A DNA stretch of 64,000 nucleotides from Sinomicrobium pectinilyticum (lineage in GTDB: Bacteria > Bacteroidota > Bacteroidia > Flavobacteriales > Flavobacteriaceae), in assembly GCF_003725735.1 (NCBI RefSeq), contig NZ_RJTM01000114.1:20730-84729 (forward strand), written 5' to 3'. The notes under the pieces were generated by a model. It saw nothing but the letters and a program-made list of their open reading frames with translations. It did no database searches and was not told where the DNA came from. This document shows, piece after piece, positions 55,419 through 64,000 of this stretch. Positions within the stretch are counted from its first letter, which is position 1, and the number at the start of each line of letters is the position of its first letter. Both the position numbers and the translations under genes were made by a program.

Positions 55419-58400
55419 TTATTTTATGCTGCGCAGGTATTCCGAAGGTGAGATACCGAATTCATTTTTGAAGTTGATGGTAAACCGTTTTGGCGAATTA
55501 AAGCCCACACTATAAGCCACTTCTGCAATTTGCATCTGGCTTTTTTCCAGAAGTTGCCGGCCTCGTTTCAGGCGGATGGTGCGGATAAACTCAGCCGGTC
55601 CTTTTCCGGTGATGCTCATCAGCTTTTTATATAAATGGCTCCTGCTGAGCCCGACCTCGCTGCCCAGTTCCTCCACGGAAAATTCCGGGTCAGCGATATG
55701 TTCTTCCACCACTTTAATGGCCTTTTCTATCAGTTGCTGGTCCAGGGGGGTGATGGTAATTTCGCCGGGAGAGACATCGATCTTTTGACTGAATGAAAGA
55801 TGGCACTTTTCCGTCCACTCCAGGAATTTGCGGATGCGCAATTTCAGCAGGTTAAAATTGAAAGGTTTGGTCAGGTAATCATCGGCTCCCACTTCCAGCC
55901 CTTTTATTTCATATTCTTCGGCTGTACGGGCGGTGAGCAGGATCACGGGAATATGAGACCATTGTATGTTTGTCTTGATGCGGTTGCAAAGCTCTATTCC
56001 GTCCATAAGGGGCATCATCACATCACTTACCACTACGTTAATGTCGTGTTTTTCCAGCTGTGCTAATGCTTCCCGGCCGTTATTAGCAAGCAGTACGGTA
56101 TATTCGTCAGACAGGCTGTCTTCCATAAATTCGCATAGATCCTTATTATCATCAACGAACAGCAATACCGGACATCCGGGCATGCCTTGCATGTCTTCTA
56201 CCTGTTCCGCAATATCATCCACAGAGACTTCTTCGGGACTCAGTTCTTCCGTCTCCCCGGTTTCGGTTACCGGCAGTGTAAACGTGAACGTACTGCCCTG
56301 CGGTATGTTGTCCTTTACGGCAATGGTGCCCCCGTGCATACGTACATATTCGCTTACGATATGAAGACCGATACCGCTGCCTGTCCTTTCCTGCAGCTGC
56401 GGCCCCTGGTAAAACCGTTCAAAGATGTGTTTTTTATGGGTATCTCCTATACCCGGACCGGAATCGGTAACATCGACGCATGCATGGCCTTCCTCCCAGT
56501 ACACACGGACATCGATCTCGCCTCCTTCCTGTGTGAATTTGAAGGCGTTGGAAAGCAGGTTCAGCATTATCTTCTGCACTTTATCCGGATCGAACTGCAT
56601 GGAAAGTTTTTTTAGTTCCCCGGAAAAGGAAAAATTGATATGACGATCAACGGCATACGCATGGAAGGGCGCACATACTTCTTCCATAAAAACCACGAAA
56701 TTACCTTGCCGCAAGTGCAGGGATTCGGCGTCTGTGTCGAGTTTACGGAAATCGAGCAAAGAATTGATCAGTGTCAGTAATTGTTCTGCATTCTTGTTTA
56801 TCGTGTTCAGTTTTTTGCGTAAACCCACTTCCAGTTCCTGGTTCAATATGGCCTGTAACGGGGTGGTGATAAGTGTAAGCGGGGTGCGAAGATCGTGACT
56901 TATGTTTGTAAAGAACCTGAGTTTCATTTCATTGAGACTGGCTTCCTGCTTGCGCCTCAATTGTATTCTTTGCTGTTCGAATTTGCGGCGATGATGTTTC
57001 CTGATCCGGTAAACAATGAACGAGATAAGACCGATAGCCAATACGGCATACAGAGCGATTGCCCATCCCGACAGGTAAAAGGGCGGGGTAACCGTTATAT
57101 TCAGCACAGAAGCCTCACCATTCCATACACCATCACTGTTGCCGGCTTTGACAAGGAGCCTGTAACTGCCGGGGGCCAGGGAGGAAAACATAATTTTATG
57201 GTCTTGTGTGTAGAGCCACTGTGTGTCAAATCCTTCCAGTTTATAAGCATATTTCACCTTGTCGGCGTGCAGCAGGTCGCCGGTGGTGAATTGTATGGTG
57301 ATCTGCTTGTCGTTATGCCGGAACGTCAGTGAGTCCGTCTGTTCCATCGGGTGTTTCAACAGCTTATTTCCTTTATAGAGCGAATCTACTTTAACACTGC
57401 TGTTCCCCACGCTCAGCCCTGTAAAGATCACTTGGGCAGGAGATCTGTTTTTTTCCGCCATTTTGTTCGGGTTCACAACGGTTAGTCCTTCAACTCCTCC
57501 CAGAAGAATATCTCCGTTACGGAGTTTATAAATAGCATTATTATTAAAATGATTGTCCTTGAACCCGTCTCTGGAAGAGAAATTCCTATAGCTGATCTTC
57601 ATCACATCCCGGCTATCACGTTCGGCGGAGAGAATGGACAGGCCATTACTTGTGGTCACCCATATATTCCTGTGATCATCTTCAATAATACCCTGGATGA
57701 GATTATCGGTAAGACCTGTGTCTTTATCCATGAAGTAGAGCGTATCCTTCTTCAGATCCCATAATGTCAGTCCTTCCAGATGCCCCAGCCAGATGTTGTC
57801 TTTCGAATCTTTATATACGCTGGATATCAGCATTTTATTGAAATGCTGTGTTCCCCGCTTGTTTCCCGTATGGACGACATGGCCGCCGGTGGTAATATCG
57901 ACTACATAGAGCCCGTAGACCGTACCGATGTACAGCTTGTCCCCGTTGTCGTAATACATGTCCATAGGGTGTTTTGTCTGTTCGCACACCGTGGAGAGGG
58001 CATTCATGTTCTCTTCTTCATTACGGAGGCATTGTATCCCTCCACCAAGGGTCCCTATCCATAAATTCCCATATCGATCTTCCTGCAAATTCCAGATGTC
58101 GTCGGAGACCAGTGCGCTGTTGTCTTTGGTGAAGTGACTGAACTTTCCGTTCTCATAGCAAAAAAGGCCATCTATATAGGTCCCGATCCATATCCGTCCT
58201 TTACGGTCTTCCAGTAAAGAAACGATAACATCACTTTGCAAGGGTAGTTTCCTGATCTTATTTTCTTTTGTTTTCTCTTTCAGGAATAACCCGTTTCCGT
58301 CTGTACCCAGCCAGGTATTGCCTTGCCGGTCTTCTAATATGACGCTGACATTCCTGCAATCCGGATGTTCTTCATTTACGATGTTACGAAAGCTATGGTG

Positions 58401-59414
58401 ATAATACGAAATGCCTTTCTTGTTGTGGCCTATCCATATAATTCCGTTATCATCTTTATACAGGCAGGCAATATTATCGGATGCGATCGAAGAATTTATT
58501 GCCGGGTCTTCCGATAGATTGGTAAGTGCTCCGGTAGCCCGGTCATATATGAACAATCCGTCGTGGTCGGTGCCTATCCAGATACGGCCGTTCTCATCGT
58601 CCAGCATATTTAATATTTTATTGCGCCGGGCCCCGCTAACGGAACTCAACAACAATTTCTCCCAATCCGAGTCCGGGCTTTTCCGGTAGTAGATCAGGTC
58701 GGTTTTACCGGACAACAGCCATAACCCGCCATGGCTATCGGCGTATATTTTGTTATATAATCCGGGGGTTGCGATATGCTGTAATTCAAGTACCCGCTGT
58801 CTGCCGGTGTGTTTATCCATCTGCCACAAAAATCCCGGCTTCAACATGCCATACAAGGAATTCCCATTATCGCTTAACTCGACGGTGACCACTTCATCCA
58901 CCCGTATTTTGATGTTAAAGACCTTCAGGGCTTCTTTACGGGTATCGTACAGGTATACTTTTTGTCCGCTCATCACCCACAGGTCCTTTTCCCTGTCTAC
59001 GTAAACTTTATAATTGCGGTCTACGGAAATACCCAGATCCTGCAAAAACCCGGGGACATCCGTAATGAAATTGTCCTTGTCGCGGTTATACACCATATAA
59101 GTGAAGCTCCTGACCCAGATATTGCCCAGACCGTCTTCCTGTAGTCCCCAGATGTTATTTGCAGACATCGTACCGGGCTCCCCGGGTCTTGCGGTGTAGG
59201 TTTTAAATCCATAGCCATCATAACGGTTCAATCCTGATGCCGTTCCTACCCATAAAAACCCGTAACTATCCTTTAAAACAGCACCGACATGACTATTGGA
59301 AAGCCCGTCTCCTGTGGTGAGGTGATGGAATATGTAAGGAGATTGCCCTGTGGTCCGAATGGTAGCCATCAGCCCCATCACAAGTATGCCTAATATTTTG
59401 ATAAATGCTCTCAT
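55419..59414 (-). CDS. Hybrid two-component system regulator (HTCS) of the xyloglucan locus
   Basis: 1331 residues. Signal peptide to about 24 (MRAFIKILGILVMGLMATIR). The periplasmic sensor is two seven-bladed propellers made of Reg_prop repeats (YGFLWVGTASGLNRYD, GRIWIGTDHDGLFIYD, NLWIGTLGGGIQCL) plus a Y_Y_Y domain (about 700-775, KYAYKLEGFDTQWLY). A transmembrane helix (about 785-805) leads to the histidine kinase: H-box FTNISHDLRTPLTLI near 836, N-box KIMLNLLSNAFKFT, and G-box DSGPGIG. Next are a receiver domain (VLLFVDDNKDL, phospho-Asp in VVSDVMMPLMDG) and an AraC-type HTH (about 1235-1331, VGLSRSHLYKKLMSITGK). It should bind imported oligosaccharide and activate the susC operon. It lies 52 bases after GH31. 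Confidence 0.96.
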   Translation of the reverse strand: MRAFIKILGILVMGLMATIRTTGQSPYIFHHLTTGDGLSNSHVGAVLKDSYGFLWVGTASGLNRYDGYGFKTYTARPGEPGTMSANNIWGLQEDGLGNIWVRSFTYMVYNRDKDNFITDVPGFLQDLGISVDRNYKVYVDREKDLWVMSGQKVYLYDTRKEALKVFNIKIRVDEVVTVELSDNGNSLYGMLKPGFLWQMDKHTGRQRVLELQHIATPGLYNKIYADSHGGLWLLSGKTDLIYYRKSPDSDWEKLLLSSVSGARRNKILNMLDDENGRIWIGTDHDGLFIYDRATGALTNLSEDPAINSSIASDNIACLYKDDNGIIWIGHNKKGISYYHHSFRNIVNEEHPDCRNVSVILEDRQGNTWLGTDGNGLFLKEKTKENKIRKLPLQSDVIVSLLEDRKGRIWIGTYIDGLFCYENGKFSHFTKDNSALVSDDIWNLQEDRYGNLWIGTLGGGIQCLRNEEENMNALSTVCEQTKHPMDMYYDNGDKLYIGTVYGLYVVDITTGGHVVHTGNKRGTQHFNKMLISSVYKDSKDNIWLGHLEGLTLWDLKKDTLYFMDKDTGLTDNLIQGIIEDDHRNIWVTTSNGLSILSAERDSRDVMKISYRNFSSRDGFKDNHFNNNAIYKLRNGDILLGGVEGLTVVNPNKMAEKNRSPAQVIFTGLSVGNSSVKVDSLYKGNKLLKHPMEQTDSLTFRHNDKQITIQFTTGDLLHADKVKYAYKLEGFDTQWLYTQDHKIMFSSLAPGSYRLLVKAGNSDGVWNGEASVLNITVTPPFYLSGWAIALYAVLAIGLISFIVYRIRKHHRRKFEQQRIQLRRKQEASLNEMKLRFFTNISHDLRTPLTLITTPLQAILNQELEVGLRKKLNTINKNAEQLLTLINSLLDFRKLDTDAESLHLRQGNFVVFMEEVCAPFHAYAVDRHINFSFSGELKKLSMQFDPDKVQKIMLNLLSNAFKFTQEGGEIDVRVYWEEGHACVDVTDSGPGIGDTHKKHIFERFYQGPQLQERTGSGIGLHIVSEYVRMHGGTIAVKDNIPQGSTFTFTLPVTETGETEELSPEEVSVDDIAEQVEDMQGMPGCPVLLFVDDNKDLCEFMEDSLSDEYTVLLANNGREALAQLEKHDINVVVSDVMMPLMDGIELCNRIKTNIQWSHIPVILLTARTAEEYEIKGLEVGADDYLTKPFNFNLLKLRIRKFLEWTEKCHLSFSQKIDVSPGEITITPLDQQLIEKAIKVVEEHIADPEFSVEELGSEVGLSRSHLYKKLMSITGKGPAEFIRTIRLKRGRQLLEKSQMQIAEVAYSVGFNSPKRFTINFKNEFGISPSEYLRSIK

Positions 59415-59466
59415 CTCCTTGCCTCATTGAAAACCAGGGCCACCTAAGATATAAAAAATGTAACAA

Positions 59467-62331
59467 TTACAATTCTATGATCTGTTGTTTCCCGTCATAA
59501 TTTACCTGCTTGCCCTGATCGGTGTATTGAAATGACCTGGGGTCTTCCCTGCTCACCGGAACAATGATAAATTTCCTTTCCCTGAGCATCCCGTCAAATG
59601 CTCCTTTTCGCTCCCCGATGGTCAATGTTCCTTCTGTGTCATTATAATTAAAAGAGATGGTTGAATAGTCTCCTTTTTCGTAATTGTAGTTTACTCCTTC
59701 GTCTTCGTATAGTGTAAAGCTGCCGTTTTGTCCCCGGTAAACATACAGAACAATGGTTTCTGCCGGTTTCTCATCACTATACTGTATATCCGGACCTATG
59801 GGGATGATGGCACCTTCACGGATATACAGGGGGATACGGTCATAGGGGGCATCCACTTTTAACTGCTGTCCGCCCGTTACGGATTGTCCGGTGTAGAAAT
59901 CATACCAGTTTGTTCCATCGGGAAAATAAACTTCCCGGCTTCGTGCCTGGTATTGATAAACGGGGCATACCATAAATGCGGGGCCGAACATAAACTGGTC
60001 GCTTATATTTTCTACCTTTTTGTCATCCCCGAAATCCATGACCAGGGGCCGCATCATGGTGTAATCGTCAAAATAGGTCATTCCGGACAGGGTATAGATA
60101 TAGGGCATTAACCGGTAGCGCAGATCGGTATAGTACAGTATGGCGTCATATGCAGGATGCCCTTCGGGAGCAATATGCCAGGGTTCGCGATACGGGAACT
60201 GCCCGTGTGCCCGGTATAAGGGTGCAAAGGCACCGAACTGATACCACCGGGCATTGAGTTCGCGCCATTCCTTCAGGTCGGCATTTTCCTTTCCGCTTCT
60301 GTCGTATTCCAGTTGTGCCCCGACATACCTGCTCTCCACACAAAAGCCCCCGATATCCATGGTCCAATAGGGAATGCCACTCATGGCAAAATTAAGCCCG
60401 GCAGAGATCTGGGCTTTCATATCTTCCCAGCGGGTGGCAATATCACCGCTCCATGTGGCCGTGGAATATCGCTGTAACCCGGCAAAGCCGGAACGGGTTA
60501 GTAAAAACACGCGTTTATCGGGGTCTACACTGCGTTGCCCTTCATAAATCGCTTCTGCGTTCATCAGTGCATAAGCGTTAAAATATTCTGTGGAAGAGCC
60601 CAGGGCCGTAGGGCCAGAAAGTGCTTTGCGGTATTCCATATCCGTACAGTCGAGTATATTCGGTTCGCTGGCATCCATCCACCACGCATCTATGCCCAGT
60701 GGGTAGTAATGTTCGTATATCTGGTTCCAGAACAGCTTCCGGGCACCGGGAGCATAGGCATCGTAGAATGAGCCTACGTACCCGGGTCCCACCCAGTCCC
60801 GGATGCTGTCTTTCACGGCCTGCCGGTACATCCAGCCTTTACTGTCAAACTCCTTGTAGTGCTCGGTGGTCGCATAAAACTTGGGCCACACGGAGATCAT
60901 CATTTTCCCGTGCATGGCATGGATGGAATCTACCATGGCCTTCGGGTCCGGGAAGCGGCTTTTATCAAATTCATGACTTCCCCAGGCGTCTTCGGGCCAG
61001 TGGTTCCAGTCGAGGACAATATTGTCGATCGGAATTTTACGGTCCCGGAATTCTTTAAGTGTACCCAATATTTCGTCCTGGGTCTTGTATCTTTCCCGGC
61101 TCTGCCAGAAGCCCATGGCCCATTTGGGCATGATCCGGGATTTTCCGGTCAGGGTCCGGTAGCCCCCGATGATCTCGTCCATGGATTCGCCGTATACAAA
61201 GTAGTAATCTATTTTCTTGTTCATCTCGCTCCACCATATCTGGCTGTCCTGTTCTTCTTCTTCCAGCGGCGGTTGCACCCTCAGACCAAAATACGATTTT
61301 CCCCCGTCGGGTTTCCACTCGATGCGTAAGGGGACCTTTTTACCGGATTCCAGATCAAAAGTAAATTTATAGCTGTTCGGGTTCCAGGCGGTCCGCCAGC
61401 GTTCGGGCACCACCAATTCGTCGTTCAGGTAAACCTTGACATAACCGGCATAATACAGGATAAACCGGTAGGTGCCGTCATGCTGTGCTTCAATAGTGCC
61501 TTCGTAGGTTACATCGGCTTCTTTTAAGGGGAAATTTTCAGGTAAATTCCTTATGGTCTTTATATCTTCAAAATAGAGGGACTCTTCTTTGCGTTCCAAT
61601 CGTGGTCTTTCCGGGGCCGGGGATACGTAGGTGCCGGTTAGTCCCCCTTGTCGCCCTTCTTTATCATATAATATAAATGTTTCATTCAATTGCCTGTACT
61701 CCCTGCTGTCACCAAAACGACTTAAGGAATAGCTGTCCCACAAGAGACCATAGTTTTTATTGGAAACAATAAAGGGTACGGAAACCTTGGTGTTGTACTG
61801 GAACAACTCCTCGCTCTTTCCTTTATAATTGAACTCATCGGCCTGGTGCTGCCCTAACCCGTAAAAGGCTTCGTCGGCAGGAGAATCAAACAGCTGCCTT
61901 ACTGAATAGCCCTTTGTTCCATCTGCTTCAATGGGGGTAAATGACCTGCCCCCACCCTGCTTTTCGGCCAGTATTACCTTGCCGGCTTTATCTTTGAACC
62001 TTATTCCGCCATCCGATCTGGATACTACTGCTTTTAGCTTTGCTGTACTTAACATGACGGAATCACCGATATCCTCTATGGAGAAAGGAACTGTCTGAAG
62101 TCCCGGAACAATGATCAGGCTGGAATCCCGGGGAAATTCTTTTTCGGGGGTAGCGGAAACATGGATCAGTTTGTCTCCCAATACCTGCAAACGAACTCTC
62201 CGGGCTCCTGCATCCTGCGGTTGTTCCACATTGATAATTATACCGTCATCAATTTTTTGATAAGGAGATTCGGCACATGCCGCAAGGGTCAGCAGTACCA
62301 ATAAATTCAATAGTCTTGTTGGTTTTTTCAT
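59467..62331 (-). CDS. GH31 alpha-xylosidase with inserted PA14 domain, lipoprotein
   Basis: 954 residues, lipobox TLAAC (Cys19). N-terminal sandwich (DEAFYGLGQHQADEFNYKGK) is interrupted by a PA14 domain (about 240-365: YEGTIEAQHDGTYRFILYYA, VYLNDELVVPERWRTAW). The GH31 barrel contains MPKWAMGFWQSRERYKTQDE, IDNIVLDWNHWP, nucleophile Asp553 in IDAWWMDASEPN and acid/base Asp630 in TATWSGDIATRW. The PA14 insert and the Trp-rich WWMDASEPN site are shared with the xyloglucan alpha-xylosidases CjXyl31A and BoGH31A, in which PA14 helps hold long oligosaccharides. It removes unsubstituted terminal alpha-1,6-xylose from the non-reducing end. First gene of the minus-strand series, upstream of HTCS. 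Confidence 0.94.
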   Translation of the reverse strand: MKKPTRLLNLLVLLTLAACAESPYQKIDDGIIINVEQPQDAGARRVRLQVLGDKLIHVSATPEKEFPRDSSLIIVPGLQTVPFSIEDIGDSVMLSTAKLKAVVSRSDGGIRFKDKAGKVILAEKQGGGRSFTPIEADGTKGYSVRQLFDSPADEAFYGLGQHQADEFNYKGKSEELFQYNTKVSVPFIVSNKNYGLLWDSYSLSRFGDSREYRQLNETFILYDKEGRQGGLTGTYVSPAPERPRLERKEESLYFEDIKTIRNLPENFPLKEADVTYEGTIEAQHDGTYRFILYYAGYVKVYLNDELVVPERWRTAWNPNSYKFTFDLESGKKVPLRIEWKPDGGKSYFGLRVQPPLEEEEQDSQIWWSEMNKKIDYYFVYGESMDEIIGGYRTLTGKSRIMPKWAMGFWQSRERYKTQDEILGTLKEFRDRKIPIDNIVLDWNHWPEDAWGSHEFDKSRFPDPKAMVDSIHAMHGKMMISVWPKFYATTEHYKEFDSKGWMYRQAVKDSIRDWVGPGYVGSFYDAYAPGARKLFWNQIYEHYYPLGIDAWWMDASEPNILDCTDMEYRKALSGPTALGSSTEYFNAYALMNAEAIYEGQRSVDPDKRVFLLTRSGFAGLQRYSTATWSGDIATRWEDMKAQISAGLNFAMSGIPYWTMDIGGFCVESRYVGAQLEYDRSGKENADLKEWRELNARWYQFGAFAPLYRAHGQFPYREPWHIAPEGHPAYDAILYYTDLRYRLMPYIYTLSGMTYFDDYTMMRPLVMDFGDDKKVENISDQFMFGPAFMVCPVYQYQARSREVYFPDGTNWYDFYTGQSVTGGQQLKVDAPYDRIPLYIREGAIIPIGPDIQYSDEKPAETIVLYVYRGQNGSFTLYEDEGVNYNYEKGDYSTISFNYNDTEGTLTIGERKGAFDGMLRERKFIIVPVSREDPRSFQYTDQGKQVNYDGKQQIIEL

Positions 62332-62785
62332 CTGATATCAAAAAGGAGTTCAATAAAATATTCAGACTTCAAACCTCCGATAAAAAAATACATCCGTAGG
62401 GTTCTTATGTTTCTAAAGAGGGGGCATTGTGAATTCAATGCCGGAAAATGATTTTGAAAAGTCCTTGGGTGAAATAACGACTGAAAACGGTAATCTCACT
62501 GATTATTTCGAACAGGTGAAATAATTATTCGGAGAGGTATTAGAAGGAAGCTTGAACTTCATAAATCATAAGTAGTTCCGATCGTATTTTATTGTTTTGT
62601 TAGAAAAATAAGCCAATTCATCTCCTTTGGAATTTCGATAGGCATTTAATCAATTTGATTTCCCTGTATTTATAAAGAATACGTATATCTTTAGTACAAT
62701 TGAATCATGAAAGGAACCGGACTGAAATTATGAGATCTATACCACGATTGAGCTCAGTGAATTATCCTCAAAAAACTAGCTGGTC
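62332..62785. other. AT-rich intergenic region upstream of GH31
   Basis: 454 bases where composition drops to strongly AT-rich. It must carry the GH31 promoter. The only coding hint is a 28-codon plus-strand frame at 62438-62524 (MPENDFEKSLGEITTENGNL then TDYFEQVK). After its stop the same frame reads LFGEVLEGSLNFINHK, so it might be the decayed end of a gene. No recognisable domain. Confidence 0.45.
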
Positions 62786-63178
62786 TCAAATCAGGACCTC
62801 ACTTTTATATGCAAATTCTTGACCTTTTTCATCATAAGTGTTAAAATGGGGTGTAGTGATTAATTGTTCAGATAATGGTAGTTCTGTTTTGTTCCTATGT
62901 GCAGGGCCATCTGAATCAAACCTGAAGTATGGTTTTTCCGTAAAATCTGGGCAATGCAATTTAATTCCGTATTTATGCAGAGATAACTTTTTTTCCACAA
63001 TTAAATTGATGTTTTCATCAATAGAAGAGTGTTCAATTTTTGTAGTTTGTTTTAACCAATCCCGATTATTTCTTTTCGGTTCAAGAATAATGGGGTTAGT
63101 GGACAGGTTTTTTTCTGCATAAGATAATTCTTGGAAATACTCGTAATTATCTCTGACATCAAAATTAATCTTACTCAT
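62786..63178 (-). CDS. Hypothetical protein, possible partner of the AbiV-like gene
   Basis: 130 residues from the ATG at 63178 (MSKINFDVRDNYEYFQELSY); the frame is open to 63241 but the extra residues (MGLFVAFIVAVHWHNSKYKN) look less natural for a soluble protein. I do not recognise the family. The C-terminal half has a distinctive block: PYFRFDSDGPAHRNKTELPL, then ITTPHFNTYDEKGQEFAYKS. His, Arg and Asp residues there could be conserved functional positions. It is AT-rich compared with the glycan locus, cytoplasmic by appearance, and encoded 126 bases downstream of the AbiV-like gene on the same strand. A two-gene defence or toxin-antitoxin unit is a guess based only on position. Confidence 0.55.
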   Translation of the reverse strand: MSKINFDVRDNYEYFQELSYAEKNLSTNPIILEPKRNNRDWLKQTTKIEHSSIDENINLIVEKKLSLHKYGIKLHCPDFTEKPYFRFDSDGPAHRNKTELPLSEQLITTPHFNTYDEKGQEFAYKSEVLI

Positions 63179-63247
63179 TCGGTTTTTATATTTTGAATTG
63201 TGCCAATGCACTGCGACTATGAAAGCAACAAATAAACCCAAACTGTT

Positions 63248-63304
63248 CTATTGTAACGCTTTCCTGGCTACATTCCAGTCTGCCATGTAGTTATTTTAGC
63301 GATG
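63248..63304. other. Short inter-gene segment with small hairpin
   Basis: Between the two AT-rich genes. CTACAT (63268-63273) pairs with ATGTAG (63284-63289). On the minus strand a 13-codon frame MADWNVARKALQ with stop is visible, too short to interpret and perhaps the fossil end of a gene. Confidence 0.3.
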
Positions 63305-63937
63305 CTACTTGTAATTATCGTTTACGAATTTTGTTTTTAAATTATTTATAGAGCCCTCTTTTTCGATTCTCTGAAGTATTTGTTTTATATTAATTAATTG
63401 AATACCTGCTAATTCCTTCATGTAGTCAACATTTTCAAGAGTTATCGAGTTAGAAGGCTTAGTAAATTCATTTTCAATATACGATATATAAATACTTCTA
63501 TTTTTCAAATTATTAAATTCACTTATTCGTCCTTTTAATTCTTCATACATTTCGGTTAATTTTTCTGTCTGTTCGGTATTGTTTTGCAATACTGATGTAT
63601 AAACTTGTGTAGCAAATAATTTTAGAACAGATTCATCCAATTTTTTAATGTGCTGTTCAAATCCATTTTTTTTTAAGTATCCATAGTTCAATTCAAAAGG
63701 TTTAATTTCGTTGAGTAGAGATTTGAAAAAAACTTTTACTAAAAGAAAAAACCTTCCGCCTTCCTCAAAAGAAAAGTGATAAAAAGTATACGACCGTTTG
63801 ATTTTTCCGTTTTTATAGAGTATTTCAGCATCTTCATACAATTCAGTCGCATTCTCAAATGTCAGAAACATCGCTTTATATATTTTTTCTAACACGAAAG
63901 TTGATTTTAATTGCAAATAATCCGTTATATAGGGCAT
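63305..63937 (-). CDS. AbiV-like abortive-infection protein (HEPN-fold candidate)
   Basis: 210 residues; the ATG at 63937 gives MPYITDYLQLKSTFVLEKIY, and an ATG at 63871 (MFLTFENATELYEDAEILYK) is an alternative start. The pattern ENATELYEDAEILYKNGKIK followed by RSYTFYHFSFEEGGRFFLLV matches the AbiV family, whose usual text is a helix with DA.LL...G.Y..A..L...S.EE.GK. The later NLKNRSIYISYIEN fits the family motif near R-x-x-x-Y. The helical content and EE/R residues agree with a HEPN-type fold, common in antiphage RNases. In Lactococcus AbiV blocks phage translation late in infection. The region is much richer in A+T than the neighbouring locus, suggesting transfer. Assignment is from pattern only. 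Confidence 0.65.
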   Translation of the reverse strand: MPYITDYLQLKSTFVLEKIYKAMFLTFENATELYEDAEILYKNGKIKRSYTFYHFSFEEGGRFFLLVKVFFKSLLNEIKPFELNYGYLKKNGFEQHIKKLDESVLKLFATQVYTSVLQNNTEQTEKLTEMYEELKGRISEFNNLKNRSIYISYIENEFTKPSNSITLENVDYMKELAGIQLINIKQILQRIEKEGSINNLKTKFVNDNYK

Positions 63938-63941
63938 TAAA

Positions 63942-63963
63942 TTAACGTGAATAATGGATAAGA
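63942..63963. repeat. 22-base direct repeat, copy 2
   Basis: Contains TTAACGTGAATAATGGATAA and two further bases, immediately upstream of the AbiV-like start at 63937. It differs from 55122-55143 at a single position. The copies are in the same orientation and 8.8 kb apart. Confidence 0.55.
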
Positions 63964-64000
63964 GATAAAATAATCTTAACGTAAAAAAGGAGTAAAGTCA

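Noticed and set aside
62438..62524. 28-codon small gene in the AT-rich spacer
   Set aside because: Too short and without a start signal or neighbours to support it; mentioned only as a possible decayed end.

Overview
The window looks like a chromosome segment of a Bacteroidota bacterium, most likely a flavobacterium. Evidence: SusC/SusD-type outer-membrane pairs, a one-protein hybrid two-component sensor (HTCS), an ECF sigma/FecR anti-sigma pair beside a susC carrying an STN domain, a type IX secretion (T9SS) sorting tail, many lipoprotein signals, and AT-rich promoter-like motifs of the TAnnTTTG kind instead of an E. coli type. Nearly all of it is devoted to taking apart plant-type polysaccharides. 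I saw no rRNA, tRNA, CRISPR array, transposase or prophage gene.

Left part (1-9 kb): the N-terminus of a SusC-like receptor runs off the left edge on the minus strand, followed by a lone plus-strand beta-propeller gene (658-1668). A tight four-gene minus-strand operon (8998 down to 1819) encodes a GH97, a heparinase II/III-type lyase, a GH28-like beta-helix protein and a GH43 lipoprotein.

Second locus (9.4-20.9 kb): a plus-strand lipoprotein esterase, a divergent ECF sigma/FecR pair, an STN-containing SusC, a SusD and a GH115 alpha-glucuronidase. The susC leader contains a strong terminator that points the wrong way, suggesting an antisense RNA. The target is probably a glucuronate-bearing glycan (glucuronoxylan or arabinogalactan), but this is not settled.

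Interlude (21-24.2 kb): a MocR/PdxR-type regulator is divergent from a secreted protein made of two copies of one unrecognised domain. The two genes are flanked by a diverged direct repeat of about 42 bases.

Main locus (24.5-62.3 kb, all minus strand): this reads as a large xyloglucan utilization locus. In order of transcription it holds GH31 alpha-xylosidase with a PA14 insert, HTCS, SusC, SusD, a xyloglucan-binding SGBP-B-like lipoprotein, T9SS-exported GH74, a CE20/SASA-like acetylesterase, BACON-GH5, GH43, GH97, GH29 with carbohydrate-binding domains, RidA, PhzF, a second GH29, a GH2 beta-galactosidase, a small NTF2-like protein, a GH2 with a uronate-recognition motif, a beta-lactamase-fold hydrolase and GH3. 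The likely order of events is capture by SGBP-B/SusD, surface cutting by GH74 and GH5, import through SusC, and trimming of acetyl, fucose, galactose or uronate, arabinose and xylose in the periplasm before GH3 releases glucose. The HTCS would sense the imported oligosaccharides.

Right edge (62.4-64 kb): the sequence becomes visibly AT-rich and carries an AbiV-like (HEPN) candidate abortive-infection gene and an unrecognised partner-sized gene. A 22-base motif beside the AbiV-like gene recurs near 55.1 kb.
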